A stretch of 9,304 bases of DNA from assembly GCA_028711405.1 (NCBI GenBank), contig JAQTSH010000051.1, positions 1 to 9,304 of the forward strand. The letters are read 5' to 3'. Within the stretch, counting starts at the first letter, position 1, and every line of letters starts with the position of its first letter. Positions 1-6,385 of this stretch are shown here, one piece after another. The notes under the pieces were generated by a model. It did not search any database, had not been told where the DNA came from, and saw only the letters and a program-made list of their open reading frames with translations. The translations under genes and the position numbers were made by a program. The DNA comes from Methanoregula sp. Lineage in GTDB: Archaea > Halobacteriota > Methanomicrobia > Methanomicrobiales > Methanospirillaceae.

Positions 1-480
1 CGTGCAAAGCAGGAGATCGCCCGGTTCATCGCCGAGGTGATGCTACCGGGTACCCTGTATATTCTTGGTGCGGGAACCACCACGGAAGCGATCGCCCGGC
101 ATCTGGGCGTAAAAAAGACCCTGCTCGGCGTGGATATCCTAAAAGACGGCGTCTGTGTCGCACAGGATGTCAATGAAAAGACGCTCCTTTCCCTTGTGCC
201 GGGTGGAACCGATGCACGGATCATCATCAGCCCCATCGGTGCCCAGGGGTTTATTCTCGGGCGGGGAAACCAGCAGATCAGCGCAGCAGTAGTCCGGCAG
301 GTGGGAATCAAGAACATCATCGTCGTCGGCACCCCGCATAAACTCCGGGATACCCCCACGCTCTACGTGGACACGGGAGATACCGCACAGAACGCGGCAT
401 TCGGGAGTTCAATTCTTGTCATCTCCGGTTACCAGATGGGACAGCGAAAACGGATCTGGCAGCCGGATCCGGCTGGGTGA
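1..480 (+). CDS. ATP-NAD kinase family protein, C-terminal part (5' truncated by window edge)
   Basis: The frame is open from base 1, so the true start lies outside the window; 159 residues and a TGA stop are present. Seen: a GAGTTT motif followed by an LGVKKTLLGVD segment, then GRGNQQIS, IIVVGTP and YVDTGD near the end. This order matches the C-terminal half of the archaeal/bacterial ATP-NAD kinase family (COG3199 type), which phosphorylates NAD to NADP using ATP or polyphosphate in the cytoplasm. The N-terminal GGD-type nucleotide motif of the family would lie upstream and cannot be checked here. The GTG at 37 is an internal codon rather than the start, because the conserved reading continues upstream of it. 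It converges on the MFS transporter gene, with 59 bases between the two stop codons. The family call is fairly secure; kinase activity is inferred from the family. Confidence 0.8.
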   Translation, partial: RAKQEIARFIAEVMLPGTLYILGAGTTTEAIARHLGVKKTLLGVDILKDGVCVAQDVNEKTLLSLVPGGTDARIIISPIGAQGFILGRGNQQISAAVVRQVGIKNIIVVGTPHKLRDTPTLYVDTGDTAQNAAFGSSILVISGYQMGQRKRIWQPDPAG

Positions 481-514
481 ACCGGATTTTCGGGTCTCAC
501 ACGGACCCGGTTCA
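478..514. terminator. Overlapping inverted repeats between convergent genes
   Basis: Two perfect inverted repeats share bases. CGGGTC at 491-496 pairs with GACCCG at 504-509 (7-base loop), and TGAACCGG at 478-485 pairs with CCGGTTCA at 507-514. They compete for bases 507-509, so only one can form at a time. The site lies between the stop of the ATP-NAD kinase and the stop of the convergent transporter, where a bidirectional 3'-end structure is expected. A T4 run at 487-490 is the only T tract for the plus-strand gene. The repeats are seen; a terminator role is inferred. Confidence 0.4.
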
Positions 515-527
515 AATCTTACCGGCG

Positions 528-533
528 AAAAAA
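528..533 (-). terminator. Poly-T terminator for the OFA transporter
   Basis: Six A on the plus strand, read as T6 on the minus strand, begin 6 bases past the transporter's TAA stop. Short T tracts without a long stem are the usual archaeal termination signal, so this is the likely end of the acs-transporter transcript. Confidence 0.5.
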
Positions 534-539
534 GGTTTG

Positions 540-1802
540 TTATCCTGCCGGCGCTTTCGGCGGTTTTAACATCGCGTACGCAATCACAAGACCGATGACC
601 GCAAGCACGAGGACGTAGGGGAAGACCCCGAGATACGATCCGCTCGATGTCTTGATGAACCCGGCAAGCTGCGGACCGGCGATTGCCCCGGCGCCATATG
701 CAAGGAATATCACCCCATAGCACCGGGGATAGTCACAGGTGCCGAAGTAGCTGCCGCAGGCAGTCGGCGCAATCGCAAGCCAACCCCCGAGACACCCCCA
801 GAGGATGACGAATGTGACGAGATAAACCGGAACAGACGGGATCTGCCAGATCAGGAGCGAGACAAGCCCGATGAGGACAAACGAGATCATCACCGTGTTC
901 CTCGGCGTCAGCTTGTCGGTGAGCGAACCGAAGACCGGACGCCCGAAGCCGTTGAAGATCGCAAAGACCCCGACAAGAACCGTCGCAAGCCCGGTCTCGA
1001 TCCCCACATCTGTCCCCACCGGCTTCGCGATCGAGATCGCCATCAGCCCGGCAAGACACCCGATAAAGAAACAGATCCAGAGCGCGAAGAATGACGACGT
1101 TTTCAGCATCTGCGCACGGGTGAACTCACAGGTTATGTGCCCGCCGGGTTTCGGTGCCGGCGGTACCCAGCCACGGGGCACCCAGCCGGCGCGCGGAAAT
1201 CGTAACGGCAGGGCGAGCAGGATCGTCAGGATGATGAACGCGACGCCAAAGATCCGGAACGTGTTCATCACCCCGTAGCCCCCGATCAAAAAGCCCGCGA
1301 TATTCGCCGTGAAGAACGCAGAGAACCCGAAGCCGAGCACCGTCAGACCCACCGCCAGTCCCCGGCGGTCCGGGAACCAGCGGGCAGCCACTGCTACCGG
1401 CACCCCGTATGCGATCCCGACTCCAATCCCCCCGACGATTCCGTACATCACGTAGAGCATCGGCACTGACGTCGCAAACGACGCAAGGAGCCAGCCAAGC
1501 CCGGTCAATATCCCGCCGACGATGGTGATGTTCCGCGGTCCGTACTTGTCGATATACTTCCCGGTGAGCGGCATCGCAATCGCAAAAAATGCCAAAAAGA
1601 CCGAGAACGGCAGCAGGATCTCATTTGCCGTGACTGCCTGACCGAGGGTTGTGGTGAAGTAGCTGGTCAGCGGAGCGACAAAGACGCTCCACGAATAGAT
1701 TGTACCGAGGCACAAGTTGATGACCATGCCGAGGATAATGAGGATCCAGCGGCTTTTCTCCGGTTCCATGCCGAACAATGTATCAGAAACTACTGCTGTC
1801 AT
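540..1802 (-). CDS. OFA-family MFS transporter (oxalate/formate antiporter-like)
   Basis: The protein has 420 residues, close to the size of OxlT, with about twelve hydrophobic segments. An amphipathic loop GKYIDKYGPR (81-90) is the MFS motif between helices 2 and 3. IYSWSVFVAPL (35-45) in helix 1, NGFGRPVFG (284-292) near helix 8 and CYGVIFLAYG (361-370) near helix 11 are typical of the OFA branch. R288 sits where OxlT has its substrate Arg, but the helix-11 Lys of OxlT appears replaced by Y369, so oxalate is an unlikely substrate (alignment from recall). A central cytoplasmic Pro/Gly-rich loop lies at 203-221. The start is supported by AGGGAG five bases upstream; Met12 is a weaker alternative. 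It lies 111 bases downstream of acs on the same strand with no obvious promoter between, so co-transcription is likely. A monocarboxylate such as acetate or formate is a reasonable but unproven substrate. Confidence 0.85.
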   Translation of the reverse strand: MTAVVSDTLFGMEPEKSRWILIILGMVINLCLGTIYSWSVFVAPLTSYFTTTLGQAVTANEILLPFSVFLAFFAIAMPLTGKYIDKYGPRNITIVGGILTGLGWLLASFATSVPMLYVMYGIVGGIGVGIAYGVPVAVAARWFPDRRGLAVGLTVLGFGFSAFFTANIAGFLIGGYGVMNTFRIFGVAFIILTILLALPLRFPRAGWVPRGWVPPAPKPGGHITCEFTRAQMLKTSSFFALWICFFIGCLAGLMAISIAKPVGTDVGIETGLATVLVGVFAIFNGFGRPVFGSLTDKLTPRNTVMISFVLIGLVSLLIWQIPSVPVYLVTFVILWGCLGGWLAIAPTACGSYFGTCDYPRCYGVIFLAYGAGAIAGPQLAGFIKTSSGSYLGVFPYVLVLAVIGLVIAYAMLKPPKAPAG

Positions 1803-1807
1803 ATCTT

Positions 1808-1813
1808 CTCCCT
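1808..1813 (-). promoter_or_regulatory. Ribosome binding site of the OFA transporter
   Basis: AGGGAG on the minus strand, five bases before the ATG at 1802. It favours this start over the internal Met codon 12. Confidence 0.6.
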
Positions 1814-1913
1814 GTCATATGATCGCACTTCATCCCGTCCGCCCCCGGCAGCAGCGCCGCGCATGCAGGAACGGGAAAAATTGGCAGGATTGAATGTGAA
1901 TGTGTGAGATTGC

Positions 1914-3824
1914 CTATTCATCCAGCGTTGAGACATCTCCCGGGTCAATGCCGAGCTCTTTGGCTTTCAACACCCTCCGCATAATCTTGCCGCTACGGGT
2001 CTTCGGGAGTTTGTCCACGTACTCAATCTCGTGCGGCATCGCGATCGGACCGAGAGTCACCCGCACATGGTAGATGAGGTCTGACGTGAGCTTGTCGCTT
2101 GGCGTGTTCCCCACCCGGAGGATGACAAATGCCTTGATTGAGTTCCCTTTCAGCGTGTCCGGCTTCCCGATCACCGCAGACTCTGCCACTGCGTGATGGG
2201 AGACGAGCGCGCTCTCAACTTCTGCGGTGCCGATGTTGTGCCCGGCAACGATGATAATGTCATCCGCCCGCCCTATCACCATGATGTTGCCATCCTTGCC
2301 TTTGACTGCAAGGTCTCCGGCTGCGTAACACCCCGTGATTGTCTCCCAGTATTTCCGGTACCGTTCATCGTTCTTGTAGACCGTGCGCAGCATCGCGGGC
2401 CACGGCTTTTTGATGACGAGAAAGCCCCCGGTGCCCGGTTTGACTGAGGTGCCGTCCTTGTCGACCACATCTACAACGACCCCGGGGATTGCTTTCCCGG
2501 CAAAACCCGGGCGCATCGGTTCCCCGATCATGGTCGTGATCATCTGCATGCCGGTCTCGGTCTGCCACCAGGTGTCAACGATAGGGCAGCGATCCTTGCC
2601 GATCACCTTGTAATACCACTCAAACGCCTCCGGGTTGAGCGGTTCCCCCACCGAACCGATGATGCGCAGCGAGCTCAGGTCGTACTTGTTGGGCCAGACT
2701 TCGCCGAGTTTCATGAACGTCCGGATCGCGGTCGGCGCGGTATAGAAGATATTGATCCGCTGCTCCTCGATCAGTTTCCACCAGATCCCTGCATCCGGGA
2801 AGTCCGGGGTCAGTTCGGACAAGAAGACCGTGGCGCCAACCGCGAGCGGACCGTAGACGATGTAACTGTGCCCGGTGATCCAACCGGGGTCGGCGGTGCA
2901 CCAGTAGATGTCGGTCTCTTTTAAGTCAAACACGTACTTTGTCGTGTAATACGTCCCGACCATATACCCGGCGCACGTGTGCACCACCCCTTTCGGCGTG
3001 CCGGTGGATCCGCTCGTGTACAGGATGAAGAGCGGGTCTTCTGCGTCCATGACCTCCGGCTCGCAGGTCTCGGGGATGTCCTCCATGATCCCGTAGAAGT
3101 CCAGTTCGAAATCGGGACGGATCGTGACCGGCTGCTCTTTGCGTCTCCGGTGGATGATCACATGCTCCACGCTCGGGGCGTTGTCGATCGCTTCCTGCAC
3201 AATCGTGATGAGCGGGATCGCTTTTCCCCGGCGGATCGAGATATCGGAGGTGATCACGATCTTCGCTTCGGCGTCCCTGATCCTCATGTTCAGCGCGGTC
3301 GTTCCGAACCCGGCGAAGACCACGCTGTGCACCGCGCCGATCCGGGCGCATGCCAGCATCGCGATCACCTGTTCGGGGATCATCGGCATGTAGATGCAGA
3401 CGCGATCCCCTTTTGTGACGCCAAGTTTCTTTAGCGCGTTCGCAAACCGCATGACTTCGGAGAAGAGCCGCTGGTACGTGTAGATGCGTTCCGCCCCTCC
3501 TTCCCCTCTCCAGATCAACGCGGCTTTGTTCCGCCGGTCAGACTTCACGTGGCGATCAAGACAGTTGGCAGTGATGTTGAGTTGCGCGTTGACGAACCAT
3601 TTTGCATAGGGGTAGTTCCATTGAAGCACCGTGTCCCACGGGCGTACCCATTCGAGATCCTGTGCAATCCCACTCCAGAATGCTTCGGGATCCTTCTGGA
3701 ACCGTTCGTACGCCTCCTTGTAATCCCCAATCCAGGAGTTTTGTCTGTATTCCGCAGCGGGTCGATAATATTTGGCATGCTCTACCAGTTTGACATCAAA
3801 GTCCTCAGTCATGTCTACACCCAT
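1914..3824 (-). CDS. acs: Acetyl-CoA synthetase (acetate-CoA ligase, AMP-forming)
   Basis: A 636-residue adenylate-forming enzyme of normal Acs length. It should activate acetate with ATP and CoA to acetyl-CoA, AMP and pyrophosphate in the cytoplasm. Seen: P-loop YTSGSTGTPKGV (269-280); VGEP (392-395) and DTWWQTETG (417-425), where W420 matches the Trp that limits the acyl pocket to acetate; hinge GRADD (518-522); and PKTRSGKIMRR (607-617) with catalytic K613. The CoA-contact Arg of Salmonella Acs (R584) is kept as R588. Odd: the usual GHR motif reads GHN, so R526 of Salmonella Acs is N530, and the Asn/Ser before it are Ile/Ala; R194 appears as K201. Start: ATG 3824 gives the longest frame, but ATG 3812 (residue 5) has a GGGTG box just upstream and an AT-rich box placed for a short leader, so 3812 may be the true start. 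The OFA transporter follows on the same strand. Confidence 0.93.
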   Translation of the reverse strand: MGVDMTEDFDVKLVEHAKYYRPAAEYRQNSWIGDYKEAYERFQKDPEAFWSGIAQDLEWVRPWDTVLQWNYPYAKWFVNAQLNITANCLDRHVKSDRRNKAALIWRGEGGAERIYTYQRLFSEVMRFANALKKLGVTKGDRVCIYMPMIPEQVIAMLACARIGAVHSVVFAGFGTTALNMRIRDAEAKIVITSDISIRRGKAIPLITIVQEAIDNAPSVEHVIIHRRRKEQPVTIRPDFELDFYGIMEDIPETCEPEVMDAEDPLFILYTSGSTGTPKGVVHTCAGYMVGTYYTTKYVFDLKETDIYWCTADPGWITGHSYIVYGPLAVGATVFLSELTPDFPDAGIWWKLIEEQRINIFYTAPTAIRTFMKLGEVWPNKYDLSSLRIIGSVGEPLNPEAFEWYYKVIGKDRCPIVDTWWQTETGMQMITTMIGEPMRPGFAGKAIPGVVVDVVDKDGTSVKPGTGGFLVIKKPWPAMLRTVYKNDERYRKYWETITGCYAAGDLAVKGKDGNIMVIGRADDIIIVAGHNIGTAEVESALVSHHAVAESAVIGKPDTLKGNSIKAFVILRVGNTPSDKLTSDLIYHVRVTLGPIAMPHEIEYVDKLPKTRSGKIMRRVLKAKELGIDPGDVSTLDE

Positions 3825-3852
3825 TCTACATTATTAATCATGAGAATGCGGC

Positions 3853-3863
3853 TAAATAAATTT
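3853..3863 (-). promoter_or_regulatory. Candidate TATA box for acs
   Basis: AAATTTATTTA on the minus strand, centred near 3858. An archaeal start site about 26 bases downstream would fall near 3831, giving a leader of roughly 6 bases to the first ATG or 18 bases to the second ATG at 3812, the one with a GGGTG box. The AT-rich match is seen; the start site is inferred. Confidence 0.35.
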
Positions 3864-4031
3864 GTGGTAGCAGATATTTTTTTATTTATCGAATTTTCCT
3901 TCGACCGGCTCCCGATAAATTCTAATCAATGCCTGATCGGTTGCAGACCCGTCAATCCATTACCCATCAGGTTCCGATCCAATACCCGACCATTCCCGAT
4001 CCGGTCCCGGTCTGATCCAAATCCCTCCTCA

Positions 4032-4045
4032 CGGTCCGGGGACCG
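4032..4045. repeat. Perfect 6-bp inverted repeat with two-base loop
   Basis: CGGTCC (4032-4037), GG, then GGACCG (4040-4045). As DNA this is a compact near-palindrome that could be a protein-binding site about 70 bases before the hydrolase start. As RNA the two-base loop is too tight, so the innermost pair would open. Function unknown. Confidence 0.45.
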
Positions 4046-4113
4046 CACGCCCCAGACGTTACGCAGGTTCAAATGAATAAGCATTATCAATCGGGTATTT
4101 CAATACTGTATCA

Positions 4114-5022
4114 ATGCTGGACAAGACAAAAGGGTGTATGCTCGGCGCGGCGGTCGGGGATGCGCTCGGCATGCCAAACGAGAGCACGATGCCCAACATC
4201 AACAAGATGCGGTACGGGTACCGGAAGGCATACCGGGGGCATCCCAATGACGCGCTCAGCGCGGGGCAGTTCACTGATGATACCCAGATGATGGTTCTCA
4301 TCGGCACGCTCCTTGCGGATGGGAGGTACACCGATGAACGCTATGCGCTCGCGCTCAAGGAGTTCTACCTCCGGGGAGCATTGCGGTTCCCGGATGGTTC
4401 GGTCGCGGTGGCGTGCGATCACCTGGTGAAGGATGACCGGGCACCGAGCGGGGTGAAATCCACGACTGCCGGGTGTCTCCCGGTTGCCGTCCCGTTCGCT
4501 CTTGCATACCCGGATCTCAATGAAGCCACCGAACGGGCAGTCCGGGCGTGCAACGTCACCCATACCCACCCGGCTGCGCATGCGGCAGTCTCAACGCTTG
4601 TCGCCCTCCTCTATTACGCCCTGCACGGGATTGCAGATCCGGTTGCGAAGGCACAACAGCGGGCACGGAACGAGGATGATCTGCTCGGCAGCAAGATCCG
4701 GACTGCGCTTGTCCTCGAAAAAGAGGGCATGGAGACGGAGATTGCCCTTTTAAAGATTGGAAATGACGTCTCGCTCTACCATACCCTTCCCATTGCATTC
4801 TTCCTGATCAGCCGGTATTCCCATCCCCCCGATCTCCTGACCGTTGCTGCAAATATCGGCGGGAATACCGACACGATAGGATTTTTGTGCGGAGCATACC
4901 TCGGGGCGATGCATGGGATGGGTGCGATCCCGGAGGATCTCCTGACCCCTCTTGAAGACCGGCAGCGGATCGAATTGCTTGCCGAGCGGCTCAAGAACCT
5001 CTACGACCTGAAGAGTGAGTAG
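4114..5022 (+). CDS. ADP-ribosylglycohydrolase family protein (DraG/ARH fold)
   Basis: 302 residues, typical for the family. Seen in order: KGCMLGAAVGDALG (6-19), the metal motif FTDDTQM (53-59), THTHP (149-153) and GGNTDTIG (249-256). In DraG/ARH enzymes the TDDT and GGDTDT motifs bind two Mg or Mn ions and the enzyme removes ADP-ribose from Arg, Ser or other acceptors, or acts on related substrates. Here the first Asp of the second motif is Asn (N251), while D253 and T254 are kept, so metal binding may differ. There is no signal peptide, so it is cytoplasmic. Start: Met1 keeps the conserved N-terminal helix; Met9, after AAAAGGGTGT, has a better-looking binding site but would cut the motif. 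No DraT-like transferase or macrodomain gene is in the window, so the substrate is unknown. A T8 terminator follows. It may be a standalone housekeeping hydrolase. Confidence 0.85.
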   Translation: MLDKTKGCMLGAAVGDALGMPNESTMPNINKMRYGYRKAYRGHPNDALSAGQFTDDTQMMVLIGTLLADGRYTDERYALALKEFYLRGALRFPDGSVAVACDHLVKDDRAPSGVKSTTAGCLPVAVPFALAYPDLNEATERAVRACNVTHTHPAAHAAVSTLVALLYYALHGIADPVAKAQQRARNEDDLLGSKIRTALVLEKEGMETEIALLKIGNDVSLYHTLPIAFFLISRYSHPPDLLTVAANIGGNTDTIGFLCGAYLGAMHGMGAIPEDLLTPLEDRQRIELLAERLKNLYDLKSE

Positions 5023-5034
5023 GGGGAATAACCA

Positions 5035-5042
5035 TTTTTTTT
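5035..5042 (+). terminator. T8 terminator after the ADP-ribosylglycohydrolase
   Basis: Eight T in a row beginning 13 bases past the TAG stop, with no strong stem before them, as usual for archaeal termination. Confidence 0.6.
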
Positions 5043-5160
5043 ACCTGCGTGTTGTCACGGCAGTGCACGGCAGGGAGACTATGGCAGCACGCCGGGAAAA
5101 GCCGGGGTGCCTGACGCTCTTCGTCCGCAACAAACACATCGATGGGGTATTTACGGTAAG

Positions 5161-5462
5161 GTGGTCACGTTACCCTGTAGGAAATACTTACTGTGCGCCG
5201 GCATTCTCGTCATTGCCGTGCTGGCATGCGGGTGTGCTGCAACCGGTTCCCCTCGACAGCAACCAAGAGCAAACCTGCAACGGTTATATCCGTACCGAAC
5301 CTTGTCGGCACCTGGTCTGGTCAGATGAATGGCGACGTGGAACGGACGAGCAACATGAAATATCCCAACTACACCGTGAAACTGGTCGTCTCCGGGCAGA
5401 ACAGGCGGGTCGGTAGCCTAACGGAGTTTTTCATTGTGTGTGGTTGTGCCGTTTTTTATTGA
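5161..5462 (+). pseudogene. Frameshifted small lipoprotein gene remnant
   Basis: Two overlapping frames carry two halves of one protein. The first, from a possible GTG start at 5161, has a positive patch (CRKY), a hydrophobic core (LLCAGILVIAVLA) and a cysteine lipobox-like CGCAATGSP, which is an export signal for a membrane-anchored lipoprotein. It stops at 5328. The second frame reads STATKSKPATVISVPNLVGT, then WSGQMNG and KYPNYTVKLVVSGQN, to a stop at 5462. One extra C in the CCCC run at 5249-5252 joins them into a 100-residue product with the usual Ser/Thr/Pro linker after the lipid-anchored Cys. The NLVGTWSG block resembles, from memory, the opening of small beta-rich extracytoplasmic proteins of methanogens. 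The end (FFIVCGCAVFY) does not look like such a domain, so the 3' part is probably lost as well. No good ribosome binding site is seen. It could instead be a sequencing error or a phase-variable gene. Confidence 0.5.
5452..5457 (+). terminator. T6 tract near the end of the lipoprotein remnant
   Basis: Six T followed by ATT lie just inside the last codons of the remnant's frame. This may be a leftover or chance terminator; no stem precedes it. Confidence 0.25.
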
Positions 5463-5630
5463 TTGGCGGGCAGTGGAGGGTAATCTACCGGATGCTTCTT
5501 TCTTTAGCGCAACTGCATAGAGTGAACGCAGTATCTGCCCATAAGAGAATCTCCTTTTGTCCGCTTCGTACCGTTCTTAACGCACGAAACGACTGTGCAA
5601 TGTGAAAAAACATGGGATCCTCCTTTGGAA
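5463..5630. other. Intergenic stretch before the toxin-antitoxin module
   Basis: No convincing gene is seen on either strand. The only structures are a weak ACTGC/GCAGT inverted pair (5512-5516 and 5528-5532) and, on the minus strand, AAAAGGAG (5551-5558) eight bases before a 12-codon reading frame that I do not regard as real. Confidence 0.4.
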
Positions 5631-5640
5631 AAGTTATATT
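5631..5640 (+). promoter_or_regulatory. Candidate TATA box of the toxin-antitoxin module
   Basis: AAGTTATATT centred near 5637, about 30 bases before the antitoxin ATG at 5667. A start site 25-27 bases downstream would give a nearly leaderless message, consistent with the absence of a strong ribosome binding site before the antitoxin. Confidence 0.45.
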
Positions 5641-5666
5641 CCCTTAAGAAGAGAAATGAGATTATC

Positions 5667-5873
5667 ATGAATGATATCCAGTATGTGTATGATGCTGGCG
5701 GCAACAAAAAAAGTGTTATTGTCCCTATCGAGCTCTGGGAGAGAACACTTCAGGTCCATAAACCTGGTCATATCCCCTGCAACCCGCAGGAATATTATGG
5801 GATATACCAGGATCGTATCCTGGATCCTCAAGCGGAAGCTCAGGCACTCCGCAATGAGTGGAACCGGATATGA
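5667..5873 (+). CDS. Antitoxin of a PIN-domain toxin-antitoxin pair (VapB-like role)
   Basis: A 68-residue protein starting MNDIQYVYDAGGNKKSVIVP, then IELWERTL. The YV-D-GN-K-VIVPIE-WE pattern resembles small archaeal antitoxins encoded immediately before PIN toxins: a short beta hairpin at the N-terminus, then an acidic, Trp- and Tyr-bearing tail (YYGIYQDRILDPQAEAQALR) likely to wrap the toxin. In such pairs the antitoxin neutralises the RNase and usually represses its own promoter. The frame stays open upstream to 5595, but the start at 5667 is preferred because the preceding codons are unlike protein and a TATA-like box lies in that stretch. The stop codon overlaps the toxin start in an ATGA arrangement, so translation is coupled. 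Base composition is less GC-rich than the neighbouring metabolic genes, which hints at transfer. I cannot place it firmly in a named antitoxin family. Confidence 0.75.
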   Translation: MNDIQYVYDAGGNKKSVIVPIELWERTLQVHKPGHIPCNPQEYYGIYQDRILDPQAEAQALRNEWNRI

Positions 5874-6268
5874 CCGATTACCTCATCGATACCAATATCC
5901 TTATCTATTATCTTGCGGGCTCTCTTCCCTCGGGAGAAAAACCCATGATCGATAAAATATTGCAGGAATCGTTTAACATTTCCATTATTACCCGAATCGA
6001 ACTTCTTGGCTGGAAAGGTCATTCGGTGGAAGGGTTGATCAAGGCACGGCACCTGCTTGACTGCGCCCGTTGCATCGCCCTTACGGATACCATTGCAGAG
6101 AAAGCGATTGAGATCAGGACTGATGCATCCATTACGCTTCCTGATGCAGTTATTGCTGCATCAGCTCTTTCGTTTGATGCGGTTCTCGTCACCCGGAACG
6201 TACGGGACTTCGCACATGTTGACGGGATCAGGCTTCATAACCCCTTCCACCGGGTAGATTCACCGTAA
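5870..6268 (+). CDS. vapC: PIN-domain toxin (VapC-like ribonuclease)
   Basis: 132 residues, the standard size for VapC. The four acidic residues that hold Mg/Mn in PIN nucleases are all visible: D7 in YLIDTNILIYYL, E44 in TRIELLG, D92 in LPDAVIAASAL and D113 in TRNVRDF, with N110 nearby. VapC toxins cut tRNA or rRNA and stop translation until bound by the antitoxin; the RNA target here is unknown. The ATG at 5870 overlaps the antitoxin TGA, giving coupled translation; an in-frame GTG at 5858 would add four non-conserved residues and is rejected. Because all catalytic residues are intact, the toxin is probably active. A T7 tract follows 17 bases after the stop. Confidence 0.9.
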   Translation: MTDYLIDTNILIYYLAGSLPSGEKPMIDKILQESFNISIITRIELLGWKGHSVEGLIKARHLLDCARCIALTDTIAEKAIEIRTDASITLPDAVIAASALSFDAVLVTRNVRDFAHVDGIRLHNPFHRVDSP

Positions 6269-6285
6269 GATTTCCTCTCCCGATC

Positions 6286-6292
6286 TTTTTTT
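6286..6292 (+). terminator. T7 terminator after the toxin gene
   Basis: Seven T, flanked by CCCGATC before and GGGAATG after, so CCC and GGG can form a weak stem around the tract. It starts 17 bases past the toxin stop. Confidence 0.55.
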
Positions 6293-6385
6293 GGGAATGG
6301 TGTCAACGGCGGTTTAAGTGTCCCCACCGCAGTGGAATAAAATTTCTCACCCAATCACGCACAATACCCGGTCGGTCTCGTGCCG

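Larger units (their letters stand above)
3825..4113. other. Divergent intergenic region with C-rich imperfect repeats
   Basis: It separates acs (minus) from the ADP-ribosylglycohydrolase (plus). The acs-proximal third is AT-rich. From about 3945 to 4045 it becomes C-rich, with recurring GATCC/CCCGA words: GATCCAATACCC near 3976 and GATCCAAATCCC near 4014 form an imperfect direct repeat. CCTGAT (3932-3937) is inverted as ATCAGG (3966-3971). Reading frames crossing it have no ribosome binding site and show low-complexity Arg/Pro/Ser composition, so I see no gene here. Confidence 0.5.

Noticed and set aside
871..1278. 135-codon plus-strand frame inside the transporter gene
   Set aside because: Antisense to a transporter with clear membrane segments and family motifs; no independent support.
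3930..3975. Possible tRNA or structured RNA around GGTTGCAGACCC flanked by CCTGAT/ATCAGG
   Set aside because: There is no cloverleaf: acceptor, D and anticodon arms cannot be formed, and the single 6-base stem is not enough to support an RNA gene.
3549..4076. 175-codon plus-strand frame reaching into the acs upstream region
   Set aside because: Its first half is antisense to acs and its second half encodes low-complexity Arg/Pro/Ser from the C-rich repeats; no ribosome binding site or domain.
5081..5416. 112-codon frame beginning MAARREKPG with GGGAG three bases upstream
   Set aside because: It overlaps the lipoprotein halves in a third frame, and its second half is Cys, Trp, Gln and Arg rich without a pattern. 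The lipoprotein reading explains the stretch better, although the N-terminal part could be a remnant of something else.
5504..5542. Twelve-codon minus-strand frame with AAAAGGAG eight bases upstream
   Set aside because: The spacing is good, but the peptide has no known feature, no promoter is evident, and no gene follows that it could control; chance is the simpler explanation.
5595..5666. Upstream extension of the antitoxin frame
   Set aside because: The extra 24 codons cover the TATA-like box and lack family resemblance; the ATG at 5667 is the sensible start.
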